Assembly: GCF_032017025.1 (NCBI RefSeq)
Contig: NZ_DALZQO010000009.1
Coordinates: 1 to 64,000 of the forward strand
Length of the DNA stretch: 64,000 nucleotides
Source of the DNA: Hydrogenoanaerobacterium sp032017025
GTDB taxonomy: Bacteria; Bacillota; Clostridia; Oscillospirales; Ruminococcaceae
Reading direction: 5' to 3'
Made by a program: the position numbers and the translations under genes. Positions 15,964-22,925 of this stretch are shown in pieces (the stretch's first letter is position 1; the number at the start of each line of letters is the position of its first letter). A model generated the notes under the pieces. It was not told the origin of the DNA. It saw nothing but the letters and a program-made list of their open reading frames with translations, and searched no databases.

Positions 15964-17147
15964 AGCTTCATTCCTCCCATCTCCATACTCTGCACATCCT
16001 TTTGGCGGAGCAGTTCCTCCACAGCGGGGGTGCAGCCCCGGTATGCGATGTAGCCGTAATCGGTAAAGCTACCGTTTTCATTTTGAACGCAGCGTTCTCC
16101 GTACCCTTTGAAATCGATGTATTCCTCCAGATTTTCATCAAAAATGAATTCACCTGTGGAGTCCATAGTCTTGTATGCACCATACTCCATGGGTGTTGTG
16201 AGTCCAGGTATCACAGTAAATTCATAGAAGTTATCCGCCAGCACCGCTACATCCTGTGGCGTTTTAGGCTGAACCATTTCCACAATGGCGTGAAAATCAC
16301 CCCGTGCCTGTTTATCAAATCCCATATAGCTCCTTGCAAGGCTATTCAGCGTGTACAGATGTTCAGACAGTGGATATTCCTCCGTGAAGAGCCGACAGAA
16401 CTGTTCGCTCATGCCTTCGCATTCCAGATGAGTGGCACAGGGATGAGGGGATTCGAGCCCCAGCCGATTTACCGCCTTTTCTATCTCTACCTCCCAGCAG
16501 GGCAGATAGAGATATTCATATTTGATCCCACCGTGGTAATCGCCGGATTCCAGGATAACGGTCGCCGCATCACCGCTGCGCCAGTTGTATTCGGGAAACT
16601 GTTCACCGTTATATACCTGCTCCGGTGTGTTGCCGGTAGGATACAAAACACCATAGGGGGTGACAGCGCCCTTATTGTTGCCCAGGAGCCTTCTGCCAAT
16701 GGCTGCAAAGTCCATGTTTTTCATCTCATTTGCCGGGATCGCCATTCGGCGGCAGAGTTCATATCTCTGTCCGATGGTGGAAATATCGGAGAAGTCGGAA
16801 ACGAGCGCATAGCAGTGGAGGTTGAAGGTAAGGTTTATAAGGTCTTTGACCTCTGTCATATTTTCGTGTTCCGCAGCAGCATAGAAGGTATTCAGCTCAT
16901 TCTTATCAAAGCTGTCCATCCTCTTGGCGAGGTACTGAACCTCATCGGCATTGACCAGCGTTCCCGCCAGGGCCTGCCAACCTCCGTGATCATTCTGAAC
17001 CTCATCGACCAGGCACAGTTTTTCGGTTGTGATGCCGACGCCGAGTTCCTTCATCTTTTCCTGCAAATCCGGTTCAGAAGCAGGGAATTCAATGGACACC
17101 GTCCGGTAGGAGGGGGCATCATGCCTTCGCATCTTTATTTTCAGCAC
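15960..17147 (-). CDS. ArdA-like antirestriction protein (paralogue 5)
   Basis: This protein has about 395 residues from a GTG at 17147, chosen because GGGGG lies 7 nt upstream and because sequence before it is poorly ArdA-like; a longer frame opens at 17288. Two ArdA-type units are visible: EVQYLAKRMDSFDKNELNTF, DLINLTFNLHCYALVSDFSD and GAVTPYGVLYP, then YTLNSLARSYMGFDKQARGD, then MEYGAYKTMDSTG and EEYIDFKGYGERCVQNENG. It ends SMEMGGMKL. The tail SD now points only at the vestigial frame behind it. It overlaps the upstream Cys-rich gene by 29 bp. Confidence 0.8.
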   Translation of the reverse strand: MLKIKMRRHDAPSYRTVSIEFPASEPDLQEKMKELGVGITTEKLCLVDEVQNDHGGWQALAGTLVNADEVQYLAKRMDSFDKNELNTFYAAAEHENMTEVKDLINLTFNLHCYALVSDFSDISTIGQRYELCRRMAIPANEMKNMDFAAIGRRLLGNNKGAVTPYGVLYPTGNTPEQVYNGEQFPEYNWRSGDAATVILESGDYHGGIKYEYLYLPCWEVEIEKAVNRLGLESPHPCATHLECEGMSEQFCRLFTEEYPLSEHLYTLNSLARSYMGFDKQARGDFHAIVEMVQPKTPQDVAVLADNFYEFTVIPGLTTPMEYGAYKTMDSTGEFIFDENLEEYIDFKGYGERCVQNENGSFTDYGYIAYRGCTPAVEELLRQKDVQSMEMGGMKL

Positions 17148-17370
17148 CGACTTTCCCCCTTTCTTTCTTTCGATGGATTTTCTCCATATCGGTTCTGAGG
17201 CAATTTCCTTCGGAGCTGTAACATACAAATCCGTGGGAGGGATAGGGGCAGTTACCGCAGCTTTTGAAAGGGCCGCGGGGCCGTTCAATTGGTGGTATCC
17301 TGCCAGCCGTCACGAGTGAGTCCGAATCGTAACAGGCGCTTCTCTTGTTTTTCTTGTACCGTATGAGCAT
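17119..17370 (-). CDS. small Cys-rich protein, 83 residues
   Basis: The protein is basic and has a four-cysteine cluster, CGNC, then PYPSHGFVC and SEGNC, around residues 38-57, suggesting a zinc-binding knuckle. The end is strongly charged (KIHRKKERGKVGAENKDAKA). I do not know a named family. AAGGAG precedes the ATG. Its 3' end overlaps the start of ArdA paralogue 5, and a strong terminator stands upstream of it. Confidence 0.6.
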   Translation of the reverse strand: MLIRYKKNKRSACYDSDSLVTAGRIPPIERPRGPFKSCGNCPYPSHGFVCYSSEGNCLRTDMEKIHRKKERGKVGAENKDAKA

Positions 17371-17391
17371 GGTTCTCCTTTCCGAAAACGC

Positions 17392-17442
17392 AAAAAGAGC
17401 CGGAGAATAGAGACGTTTGCACGCCCCGGTTCTCCGGCTCTT
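17392..17442 (-). terminator. strong intrinsic terminator
   Basis: AAGAGCCGGAGAA (17395-17407) and TTCTCCGGCTCTT (17430-17442) form a perfect 13-bp stem followed on the minus strand by five T. It lies between the 222-residue gene and the Cys-rich gene and resembles the one at 18192-18246 in ending TTTTTGCG, so both could act as attenuators of the gene that follows. Confidence 0.75.
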
Positions 17443-17490
17443 GTATGTTCTCTTTTCTGTTATTAATGGATATAAAAAAGGGGCGCCACT

Positions 17491-18159
17491 TTACATGGAC
17501 TGTTCCTGGGCAGTTTCAGGATCGATCTGTTGAAGCGATGCGATTTGTTCCCTGACATCCGGCAACAAGTCCTCGATCTGATTCTGGATACCGATGAGGT
17601 TTTTCTGGTCTGCCTGTGTCAGATCATACCCGGCGTCAAAAGTATCATTGATACTCTGGTAGATATCAAGAAGCTGGGCATCAGAAAAAAGGCGCTGTTT
17701 TTCAATCAAGCCGGAACGGATGGCAAAATCCGCTTTTGCAGCCGCATAGCCATCCAAATAATACTCTCCGCTCAGTACGCCTGTACCTTCGTAGTCCCGC
17801 CGCCATGTGGCAAACATATATCCGTATTCGGTTTTCCTGCCGGCAAAAACGGCACCGTTGAACTCTGCCAGCAGCCGGAAGTCCTCATCCAGTGCCGTGG
17901 CTTTCAAGAGTGGCGCCTTTTCTATCGCAGTCAGGTATTCACGGACTTCTTTGGAAAAGGGCGCTACCTTATGATATAGCTCGGCTGCTTCGGGAGAGCG
18001 GATGTCATCGGGGAAGATGCACATATCCCCACTGGGTTCCACATGGCAGGCAGACTGACCGTTTATCAGGATTGGCAGTGCGTTTCTTTCCGGCGGCGCA
18101 GTTTCAATATCATGCATTGCAAGGACACGGGAAAGCTCTGTGAAAAACTTCTTGATCAT
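17491..18159 (-). CDS. hypothetical protein, 222 residues
   Basis: I do not recognise this protein. It starts MIKKFFTELSRVLAMHDIET, is mixed alpha/beta in the first 130 residues (YGYMFATWRRDYEGTGVLSG) and helical and acidic after that, ending AQEQSM. It is the first gene of the element next to the tRNA. SD AGGAGG lies 8 nt before the ATG. A GGCGCC-rich sequence with a T run directly follows its stop codon (17476-17489). Confidence 0.6.
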   Translation of the reverse strand: MIKKFFTELSRVLAMHDIETAPPERNALPILINGQSACHVEPSGDMCIFPDDIRSPEAAELYHKVAPFSKEVREYLTAIEKAPLLKATALDEDFRLLAEFNGAVFAGRKTEYGYMFATWRRDYEGTGVLSGEYYLDGYAAAKADFAIRSGLIEKQRLFSDAQLLDIYQSINDTFDAGYDLTQADQKNLIGIQNQIEDLLPDVREQIASLQQIDPETAQEQSM

Positions 18160-18191
18160 ATGGATTTCCTCCTGTTCTGATGGTGAAACGC

Positions 18192-18246
18192 AAAAAGGGC
18201 GCTGAATTCAATCGGCTTTTCATCAGCCGTAAAATCAGCGCCCTTT
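18192..18246 (-). terminator. intrinsic terminator/attenuator upstream of the 222-residue gene
   Basis: On the minus strand AAAGGGCGCTGA and TCAGCGCCCTTT form a perfect 12-bp stem running into five T. It ends about 30 nt before the gene start, so it would act as an attenuator or insulate the gene from tRNA read-through. Confidence 0.65.
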
Positions 18247-18390
18247 GGCGGTTTCGTTTATTCAATTGATTTGTTTTTGGGCAGCGCCCTTTTTAACTTT
18301 GCTGTCCTCTCAAAAAGGGCGCCACAATTCATTTATCTGCTTGCGGGTTTGAGTCCTGTCAGAGTGAAGCTGTTACCCCAATAAATCTAC

Positions 18391-18426
18391 AAAAAAAGGG
18401 CTTCCACTTTTCACAGTGAAAGCCCT
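18391..18426 (-). terminator. probable tRNA-Val terminator
   Basis: On the minus strand AGGGCTT and AAGCCCT arms, with an inner CACTGTG/CAC helix, are followed by seven T. It lies about 60 nt downstream of the tRNA 3' end. Confidence 0.65.
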
Positions 18427-18483
18427 CGAAAGGCTCGGATTTACTGGCTTTGTAAGCAATAAATCTTTTTTACCTTTTGTTTT

Positions 18484-18560
18484 TGGTGGACACGGTGGGG
18501 CTCGAACCCACGACCTCCTGCGTGTGAAGCAGGCACTCTAACCAGCTGAGCTACGCCTCC
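18484..18560 (-). tRNA. tRNA-Val (anticodon CAC)
   Basis: The 77-nt cloverleaf begins GGAGGCGTAGCTCAGCTGG, has the anticodon stem CCTGC/GCAGG with loop TTCACAC (anticodon CAC), the T arm GTGGG-TTCGAGC-CCCAC and an encoded CCA. The acceptor 3' strand is CGTGTCC, whereas GGAGGCG would need CGCCTCC: position 4-69 is a G-G mismatch and 5-68 is G-U. The 3' end faces the mobile element, a common integration target, so the altered 3' strand may come from the element. Confidence 0.9.
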
Positions 18561-18578
18561 AATTTTTAGTACCTAAAC

Positions 18579-18608
18579 AGTATAGCACATCATAACCGTA
18601 TTGTTCAA
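18579..18608 (-). promoter_or_regulatory. promoter of tRNA-Val
   Basis: On the minus strand, TTGAAC (18603-18608) and TATACT (18579-18584) are separated by 18 nt, with the -10 box 18 nt upstream of the tRNA 5' end. Confidence 0.65.
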
Positions 18609-18636
18609 TATCTATTTTAAAATTTTTAGCAGATTA

Positions 18637-18679
18637 CAAAAAGCAGTCGGAGCATCTTTAAAAGATACTCCGACTGCTT
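18637..18679 (-). terminator. intrinsic terminator of the DUF1540 gene
   Basis: AAGCAGTCGGAG (18641-18652) and CTCCGACTGCTT (18668-18679) form a perfect 12-bp stem followed on the minus strand by a T run. Confidence 0.8.
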
Positions 18680-18695
18680 GAGGAACAAAATGAAA

Positions 18696-18869
18696 TTATT
18701 TTTTCAGTTCAAAAGATTTGCAGTCGGTGCACTGATCCATAGTCGGATTGGTTTCATGAGTACCGATTGTAACGACGTCTAGCGAACAGTAGTTTTTGTC
18801 GGAGCAGTGATAGTTGCATTGCTGCACAGTGCATTTGATACTTTCGTTTGCACGGCAATTATTATTCAT
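18696..18869 (-). CDS. DUF1540 protein, 57 residues
   Basis: This short gene encodes a protein beginning MNNNCRANESIKCTVQQCNY. It has the DUF1540 spacing of cysteines: IKCTVQQC, YHCSDKNYCSLDVVTIG, then CTDCKSF near the end. DUF1540 proteins are small Cys-rich, probably metal-binding proteins of Clostridia with unknown role. AAAAGGAGG lies 7 nt before the ATG at 18869, and a strong terminator follows 17 bp after the stop. Confidence 0.85.
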   Translation of the reverse strand: MNNNCRANESIKCTVQQCNYHCSDKNYCSLDVVTIGTHETNPTMDQCTDCKSFELKK

Positions 18870-19123
18870 AACAATACCTCCTTTTTTAAGATTGTACTAA
18901 TATCATTCCCCACGCTAATATATTTATCACAAAGAAAATTCAGTTTGTTTTGCTTATAATGCAGCAATAAAAACAAAATAAGGTTGATAATATTAAATTT
19001 TGCTAAGAAGTTTTCGATAGAATAAAGAATGCTGTTATTGCGTAAATTGTTTCAACCTATTATGAATAGTGCTTAAAAATAGTAGATTGTTGTTGTACTT
19101 ATTAACAAATTGCAACAAAACTA

Positions 19124-19152
19124 TTGACAAATTATTCCTAAAATATTATCAT
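19124..19152 (+). promoter_or_regulatory. promoter of the PTS operon
   Basis: TTGACA (19124-19129) and TATCAT (19147-19152) are spaced by 17 nt. The predicted start of transcription lies just before the RAT site, as expected for an antiterminated operon. Confidence 0.7.
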
Positions 19153-19173
19153 AGAAACAGAAACAAAATAAAG

Positions 19174-19250
19174 AAATGTTACTGATTCGATCAGGCATAA
19201 ACTTTCAACGAAGAATTTGTCTTTAATGAGGGTTTGTGCCTTTTTGTTTT
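19174..19250 (+). promoter_or_regulatory. RAT antiterminator site overlapping an intrinsic terminator
   Basis: TGTTACTGATTCGATCAGGC (from 19177) matches the ribonucleic antiterminator (RAT) site bound by BglG/LicT-family proteins. Its 3' part is shared with a terminator: GGCATAAAC (19194-19202) pairs with GTTTGTGCC (19232-19240), followed by TTTTTGTTTT. The two structures exclude each other, so protein binding to the RAT would allow read-through into the PTS genes. A matching antiterminator gene lies at 21395. Confidence 0.85.
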
Positions 19251-19279
19251 GACCAAAATAATGATAAAGGAGTATGTTT

Positions 19280-19537
19280 ATGAAAAAGTTTGAGTATACA
19301 ATAAAAGATGCTCTGGGTTTACACGCAAGGCCGGCCGGTTTATTGGTGAAATGTGCATCAGGCTATAAATCTGCGGTAACACTAACAAGGGGTGACAAAA
19401 GCGGAGACGCAAAACGTCTGTTTGCGGTGATGGGGCTTGCAGTAAAATGCGGTGACGTTATTTCCATTGCAGTTGATGGCGAAGATGAGGATGCTGCTTA
19501 CCAAGGAATCAAAGCGTTCTGCGAAAGTAACCTTTAG
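19280..19537 (+). CDS. ptsH: phosphocarrier protein HPr without Ser46
   Basis: This is the HPr component of a sugar phosphotransferase system, 85 residues from the ATG at 19280, which has AAGGAG 7 nt upstream; the ATG at 19274 is too close to it. The phosphoryl-accepting His15 is present in LGLHARPAG. Residue 46, the serine phosphorylated by HPr kinase in Firmicutes, is arginine here (DAKRLFAVMGL), so this copy should carry phosphate for transport but not take part in Ser46-P/CcpA signalling. A second HPr at 52463 keeps Ser46. Confidence 0.9.
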   Translation: MKKFEYTIKDALGLHARPAGLLVKCASGYKSAVTLTRGDKSGDAKRLFAVMGLAVKCGDVISIAVDGEDEDAAYQGIKAFCESNL

Positions 19538-19563
19538 AATTTACGATAGGAGAGAGGGCCTTA

Positions 19564-21243
19564 ATGGAAATCTTGAAGGGTGTAGGCGCTTCCAAGGGCA
19601 TTGCAATTGGCCGGTTGCTGTTTTACACCGCGAGCCCTTATAAAGTGGAAAAGAAAAATGTGGAGGATACCGTCGCCGAGCAGCAGCGCTTTGAGGAGGC
19701 AAGGCAAAAGGCAATTGACAGCCTCAACCGCATCTATGAAAAGGCGCTGCTTGAAATCGGTGAAGAAGACTCATTGATTTTTCAGATCCACGCAATGATG
19801 CTTGATGACCTCGACTATGTAGAGAACATCACCGGCTTAATTGCAAACGAAAAGGTTAATGCTGAGTATGCAGTAAGCGAGACCGCAAAGCAGTTTGCAG
19901 CAATGTTTTCCTCCATGGATGATGAATATATGAAGCAGCGCAGCGCCGACGTTTTTGACGTTTCGAAATCGTTAGTGCGTGAACTTGCCAGCATTAAGGA
20001 GCAAAGCTTGGACGATATCACCGGTCAGGTGATTGTTGCTGCAGATGACCTGATGCCCAGTGAGACCGTACAGCTTGACAAAAGCAAGGTGCTCGCGTTT
20101 GTCACCCGCAGCGGTTCAAAGATATCACATTCCGCTATTTTGGCCAGAACCATGGGAATTCCTGCGGTTGTGGGCTTGGACAATGCGTTTGACAGCCTGA
20201 CTGACGAGGGTAGCGTGATTGTGGATGGCTTTACGGGAAGTATCTATGTAGAGCCCGATTGTGAAACGATGGAGCAGTTTACGCAGCGGCGCGAGGAATA
20301 TCTTTTGTCGCGTAAAAAGCTTCTGGAACTGAAAGACAAGCCCAGCGAAACGCTGGACGGCATAAAAATCGAGATCAATGCAAATATTGGGCACCCCAGC
20401 GATATCACACTGGTGCAGGAAAACGGCGCCGAGGGCATCGGGCTGTTCCGCAGCGAGTTTTTATACATGGATAGCGATGATTTTCCCACCGAGGATACCC
20501 AGTTTGCAGTTTACAAAGAGATTCTCACACGCATGAAGGGCCAGCGCGTGATTGTACGTACACTCGATCTTGGCGCCGACAAGCATGTCCCTTACTTTAA
20601 CATCTCCAATGAGGATAACCCTGCGATGGGCTACCGTGCAATTCGCATCTGCCTGACGCGCCCTGAAATTTTTATCACGCAGCTTCGCGCTTTGCTTCGC
20701 GCCTCGGTTTACGGCCGGCTCGCCATTATGGTACCGATGGTTACCTCACTGGATGAGGTGCTAAAAACCAAAGAGATTATCGAAGCGGTCAAGGCGCAGC
20801 TAAAGGTTGAGGGAATTGAGTATGCCGATCATTTTGAATTTGGAATTATGATAGAAACCCCGGCAGCGGTTATGATCAGCGATATTCTGGCGCAGCATGT
20901 AGATTTCTTCAGCATTGGAACAAACGATTTGACCCAGTACACATTGGCGGTAGACAGAATGAACCATACCATCTCTCACCTGTACGACCCGCGTCATTTG
21001 GCTGTGCTGCGCATGATGAAGCTGACCGTAGAAAACGGCAAAAAACATGGCATATGGACCGGAATCTGCGGAGAATCTGCGGCAGACCTTGAACTGATTC
21101 CCACGTTTTTAGCAATGGGTGTGGAAGAGCTTTCGGTTACACCGACGGCGGTACTGGACGTAAGACAAAAGGTTTGTGAAACGAATCTAAATGAATGCAG
21201 AGCGGATATTCTGCAGCGCTTAGACAGCGGTATTTCCCGATAG
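19564..21243 (+). CDS. ptsI: PTS enzyme I
   Basis: Enzyme I passes phosphate from phosphoenolpyruvate to HPr in the cytoplasm. The protein has 559 residues. The N-terminal domain has the active-site His189 in GSKISHSAILAR, where most family members have GGRTSHTAI. The C-terminal PEP-binding barrel has GIGLFRSEFLYM, RTLDLGADKHVP, then FGIMIETPAA and FSIGTNDLTQYTLAVDR. It follows HPr by 26 bp with its own AGGAGA and completes the general PTS pair. Confidence 0.95.
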   Translation: MEILKGVGASKGIAIGRLLFYTASPYKVEKKNVEDTVAEQQRFEEARQKAIDSLNRIYEKALLEIGEEDSLIFQIHAMMLDDLDYVENITGLIANEKVNAEYAVSETAKQFAAMFSSMDDEYMKQRSADVFDVSKSLVRELASIKEQSLDDITGQVIVAADDLMPSETVQLDKSKVLAFVTRSGSKISHSAILARTMGIPAVVGLDNAFDSLTDEGSVIVDGFTGSIYVEPDCETMEQFTQRREEYLLSRKKLLELKDKPSETLDGIKIEINANIGHPSDITLVQENGAEGIGLFRSEFLYMDSDDFPTEDTQFAVYKEILTRMKGQRVIVRTLDLGADKHVPYFNISNEDNPAMGYRAIRICLTRPEIFITQLRALLRASVYGRLAIMVPMVTSLDEVLKTKEIIEAVKAQLKVEGIEYADHFEFGIMIETPAAVMISDILAQHVDFFSIGTNDLTQYTLAVDRMNHTISHLYDPRHLAVLRMMKLTVENGKKHGIWTGICGESAADLELIPTFLAMGVEELSVTPTAVLDVRQKVCETNLNECRADILQRLDSGISR

Positions 21244-21394
21244 GTTCTAAATGAACGGGATTCTAGCATTTTCAGCTGAAAATAAGGGGCAGTACCGCCA
21301 AAGAGGTACTGCTCCATACGGATAGGATAATTCTTGATACGAATTTTAAAATGTAAAAAAGACATCTGGGGGCATGTGACCGGAGGTTTCAACA
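21244..21394 (+). promoter_or_regulatory. ptsI-antiterminator intergenic hairpins
   Basis: GCAGTACC and GGTACTGC (about 21290-21313) form a strong stem without a T run, preceded by a smaller ATTTTC/GAAAAT hairpin. These may slow or process the message between ptsI and the antiterminator gene. The word AGGTTCTAAAT here recurs at 22941. Confidence 0.35.
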
Positions 21395-22222
21395 ATGAAT
21401 TATAAGGCAGTTAAGGTTTTCAACAATAACGTGATACTTGCTGAGGAGGAAGACGGAAAACAAGTTGTACTCATCAGCAAGGGAATAGGATTTGGCGTAA
21501 AAAAAGGTGAGCAGATCACGGCTGAAGGCGATGACAAGAAGGTGTTTTACATTCTGGATGAAAACGTCAATGCCGGGGAGATCAAGCGCCTCAGCTACGA
21601 TATTGAAAAGGTGGAGCAGGTGACGCAGGGAATCGTGCAGATTGCCCGTGAAAAACTGGATATCACCAGCGAAAAGCTGTATGACGCCTTGTATGACCAT
21701 ATCTCGTTTGCAATTGAACGCCTGAAGATGGGTTTACCCATTGACAATCCATTTATTGGTGAAATATCCATAATGTGCAACAAAGAATATGAAGTAGCGG
21801 AAAACGCTGCAAGTCTTATTAAAGAGCAGATGGATGTGGATATTGGCGACGCAGAAAAGGGGTTTATCGCCCTGCATCTTTACTCGGCGCGCCGAAACAA
21901 ACACATTAATGTGGCAATGAAAAGTGCGCGGGTGTTCAAGCAGGCAGTAATCATGGTAGAAAACCGCTTTAACCGCACCTTCAATACCAATTCCTCGGCT
22001 TGTAAAAGCTTTTTAATGTCGCTGAACCGCTTAGTGGATGTTAGTGCGAAGCAGAAACCGCTTGAAATGCCAATCAAGCAGCATGTTAAACTTTATATGT
22101 ACGAATATGACGAAGTTGCGCAGGCAATCGCACGGATGATTAAAAGTGAGCTTGGTGTTGAATTCAGCGAGGATGCAAAGGCATTTTTGGCGGTAAATAT
22201 TTGCAAGTTCATACAGATGTAA
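21395..22222 (+). CDS. BglG/LicT-family transcription antiterminator
   Basis: The protein has 275 residues. An N-terminal co-antiterminator RNA-binding domain (residues 1-55: MNYKAVKVFNNNVILAEE, SKGIGFGVKKG) is followed by two PTS regulation domains: PRD1 with LYDALYDHISFAIERLK and GFIALHLYSARRN, and PRD2 near residues 180-270. Proteins of this family bind the RAT hairpin and prevent termination when their PRDs are suitably phosphorylated by the PTS. The RAT at 19174 is the obvious target, making the operon self-regulated. GGAGG lies 8 nt before the ATG. Confidence 0.9.
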   Translation: MNYKAVKVFNNNVILAEEEDGKQVVLISKGIGFGVKKGEQITAEGDDKKVFYILDENVNAGEIKRLSYDIEKVEQVTQGIVQIAREKLDITSEKLYDALYDHISFAIERLKMGLPIDNPFIGEISIMCNKEYEVAENAASLIKEQMDVDIGDAEKGFIALHLYSARRNKHINVAMKSARVFKQAVIMVENRFNRTFNTNSSACKSFLMSLNRLVDVSAKQKPLEMPIKQHVKLYMYEYDEVAQAIARMIKSELGVEFSEDAKAFLAVNICKFIQM

Positions 22223-22280
22223 ACCGTCGGCAGAGATGGAGACAAAAGAAGATACAAAGTTAAAATGAGGAGAAATACCC

Positions 22281-22775
22281 ATGGGATTTTTCGATAAAAT
22301 TTTTGGTGGAAGCAAAGAAGAACGGAACATAATTTTGTCCCCTGTTGAGGGTGAAGTTGTTCCCTTAACGCAGGTGAGCGACCCCACCTTCGGTGACGAA
22401 ATATTAGGCAAGGGAGCTGCGATTCGGCCTGCAAAGGGCAGAGTGGTCTCTCCGGTAGACGGTACCATTTCTCTGATGTTTAGCACAGGGCATGCGGTAA
22501 GTATTGTATCAGATTTGGGAACAGAAATTTTGATTCATGTGGGGCTTGATACTGTCAAGCTGGAAGGAAGGTTTTACAAAACCTACGCAAAAGACGGTGA
22601 TAAGATTAAGGCGGGTGACCTGCTGATTGAATTTGATATGGATGCGATTGTGCAGGAGGGCTATGACATTATTACACCGGTTGTAATTTGTAACACATCT
22701 GACTATGCGCAGGTTGAAGTAATCAGCGGCAAAAAAGTACAGGAACTGAATGAAATCATCATACTCAAAAAATAG
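22281..22775 (+). CDS. crr: PTS glucose-type IIA component
   Basis: This is a 164-residue IIA-Glc fold protein. It has ILSPVEGEVVPLTQVSDPTF, GKGAAIRPAKGRVVSPVDG, His71 in STGHAVSIV and the phosphorylated His86 in ILIHVGLDTVKL. It accepts phosphate from HPr and gives it to the IIB domain of the transporter encoded next. Its last codons and 3' flank are imperfectly repeated downstream (22832-22925). Confidence 0.93.
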   Translation: MGFFDKIFGGSKEERNIILSPVEGEVVPLTQVSDPTFGDEILGKGAAIRPAKGRVVSPVDGTISLMFSTGHAVSIVSDLGTEILIHVGLDTVKLEGRFYKTYAKDGDKIKAGDLLIEFDMDAIVQEGYDIITPVVICNTSDYAQVEVISGKKVQELNEIIILKK

Positions 22776-22925
22776 CAACTTGCTCATGGCAACGGCAATA
22801 ATTTAGAATCCAAGTTGTAATTTGCAAGGCAAGTTGAGGCAGCCAGCGACAAAGAAGTACAGAAATCATCATACTCAAAATATAACAATTGATTTACCCA
22901 TAACAACCGCAGTAATTTAGAACCT
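22709..22925 (+). repeat. decayed tandem duplication of the IIA gene 3' end
   Basis: The stretch 22709-22812 (end of the IIA gene plus flank) recurs imperfectly at 22832-22925. Shared words include GTACAG, AAATCATCATACTCAAAA, CCATAACAACCGCAGTAAT versus CATGGCAACGGCAATAAT, and TTTAGAA. The second copy is non-coding and has small deletions. Confidence 0.6.

Larger units (their letters stand above)
1..18483. mobile_element. accessory part of an integrative/conjugative-type element (right end)
   Basis: Every gene from 1 to 18159 is on the minus strand, and most belong to families typical of Firmicutes conjugative elements: ArdA, YodL, DUF3849, DUF6133, SpoVG-like, LPD28, DUF4240 and a D12 DNA methylase. 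The genes are tightly packed, often overlapping, and use several TTG or GTG starts. By eye the region is more GC-rich than the AT-rich flank beyond 18.56 kb. The right boundary is inferred to lie near the tRNA-Val 3' end. The left end is outside the window. No integrase, relaxase or mating-pore gene is visible here, so mobility is inferred from gene content only. Confidence 0.65.
18160..18483. promoter_or_regulatory. gene-free junction with repeated GGGCGC hairpin elements
   Basis: This 320-bp stretch holds no gene. It contains four copies, in both orientations, of the word AAAAAGGGCGC (18192, 18236-18246 inverted, 18284 inverted, 18312) and the tRNA terminator at 18391-18426. The copies can pair as 18312-18322 with 18284-18294 and 18192-18205 with 18235-18246, or across these sets. 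It is the leader of the 222-residue gene and the likely element-chromosome junction. Confidence 0.5.
18870..19279. promoter_or_regulatory. AT-rich gene-free region between DUF1540 and the PTS operon
   Basis: There is no plausible gene here. It holds the divergent promoter regions of the DUF1540 gene (minus) and the PTS operon (plus), the latter with a promoter at 19124-19152 and an antiterminator leader at 19174-19250. The part from 18900 to 19120 is AT-rich with no structure I can name. Confidence 0.6.

Noticed and set aside
16002..17198. A 398-codon plus-strand frame opposite ArdA paralogue 5
   Set aside because: It is a shadow of the minus-strand gene; the translation is rich in His, Phe and Ile with no domain, and it has no SD.
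18330..18360. A T-arm-like sequence (GGGTTTGAGTCC) that might be a tRNA fragment or second attachment site
   Set aside because: Only the T arm is suggestive, and it differs from the T arm of the adjacent tRNA-Val; no other tRNA parts are present.
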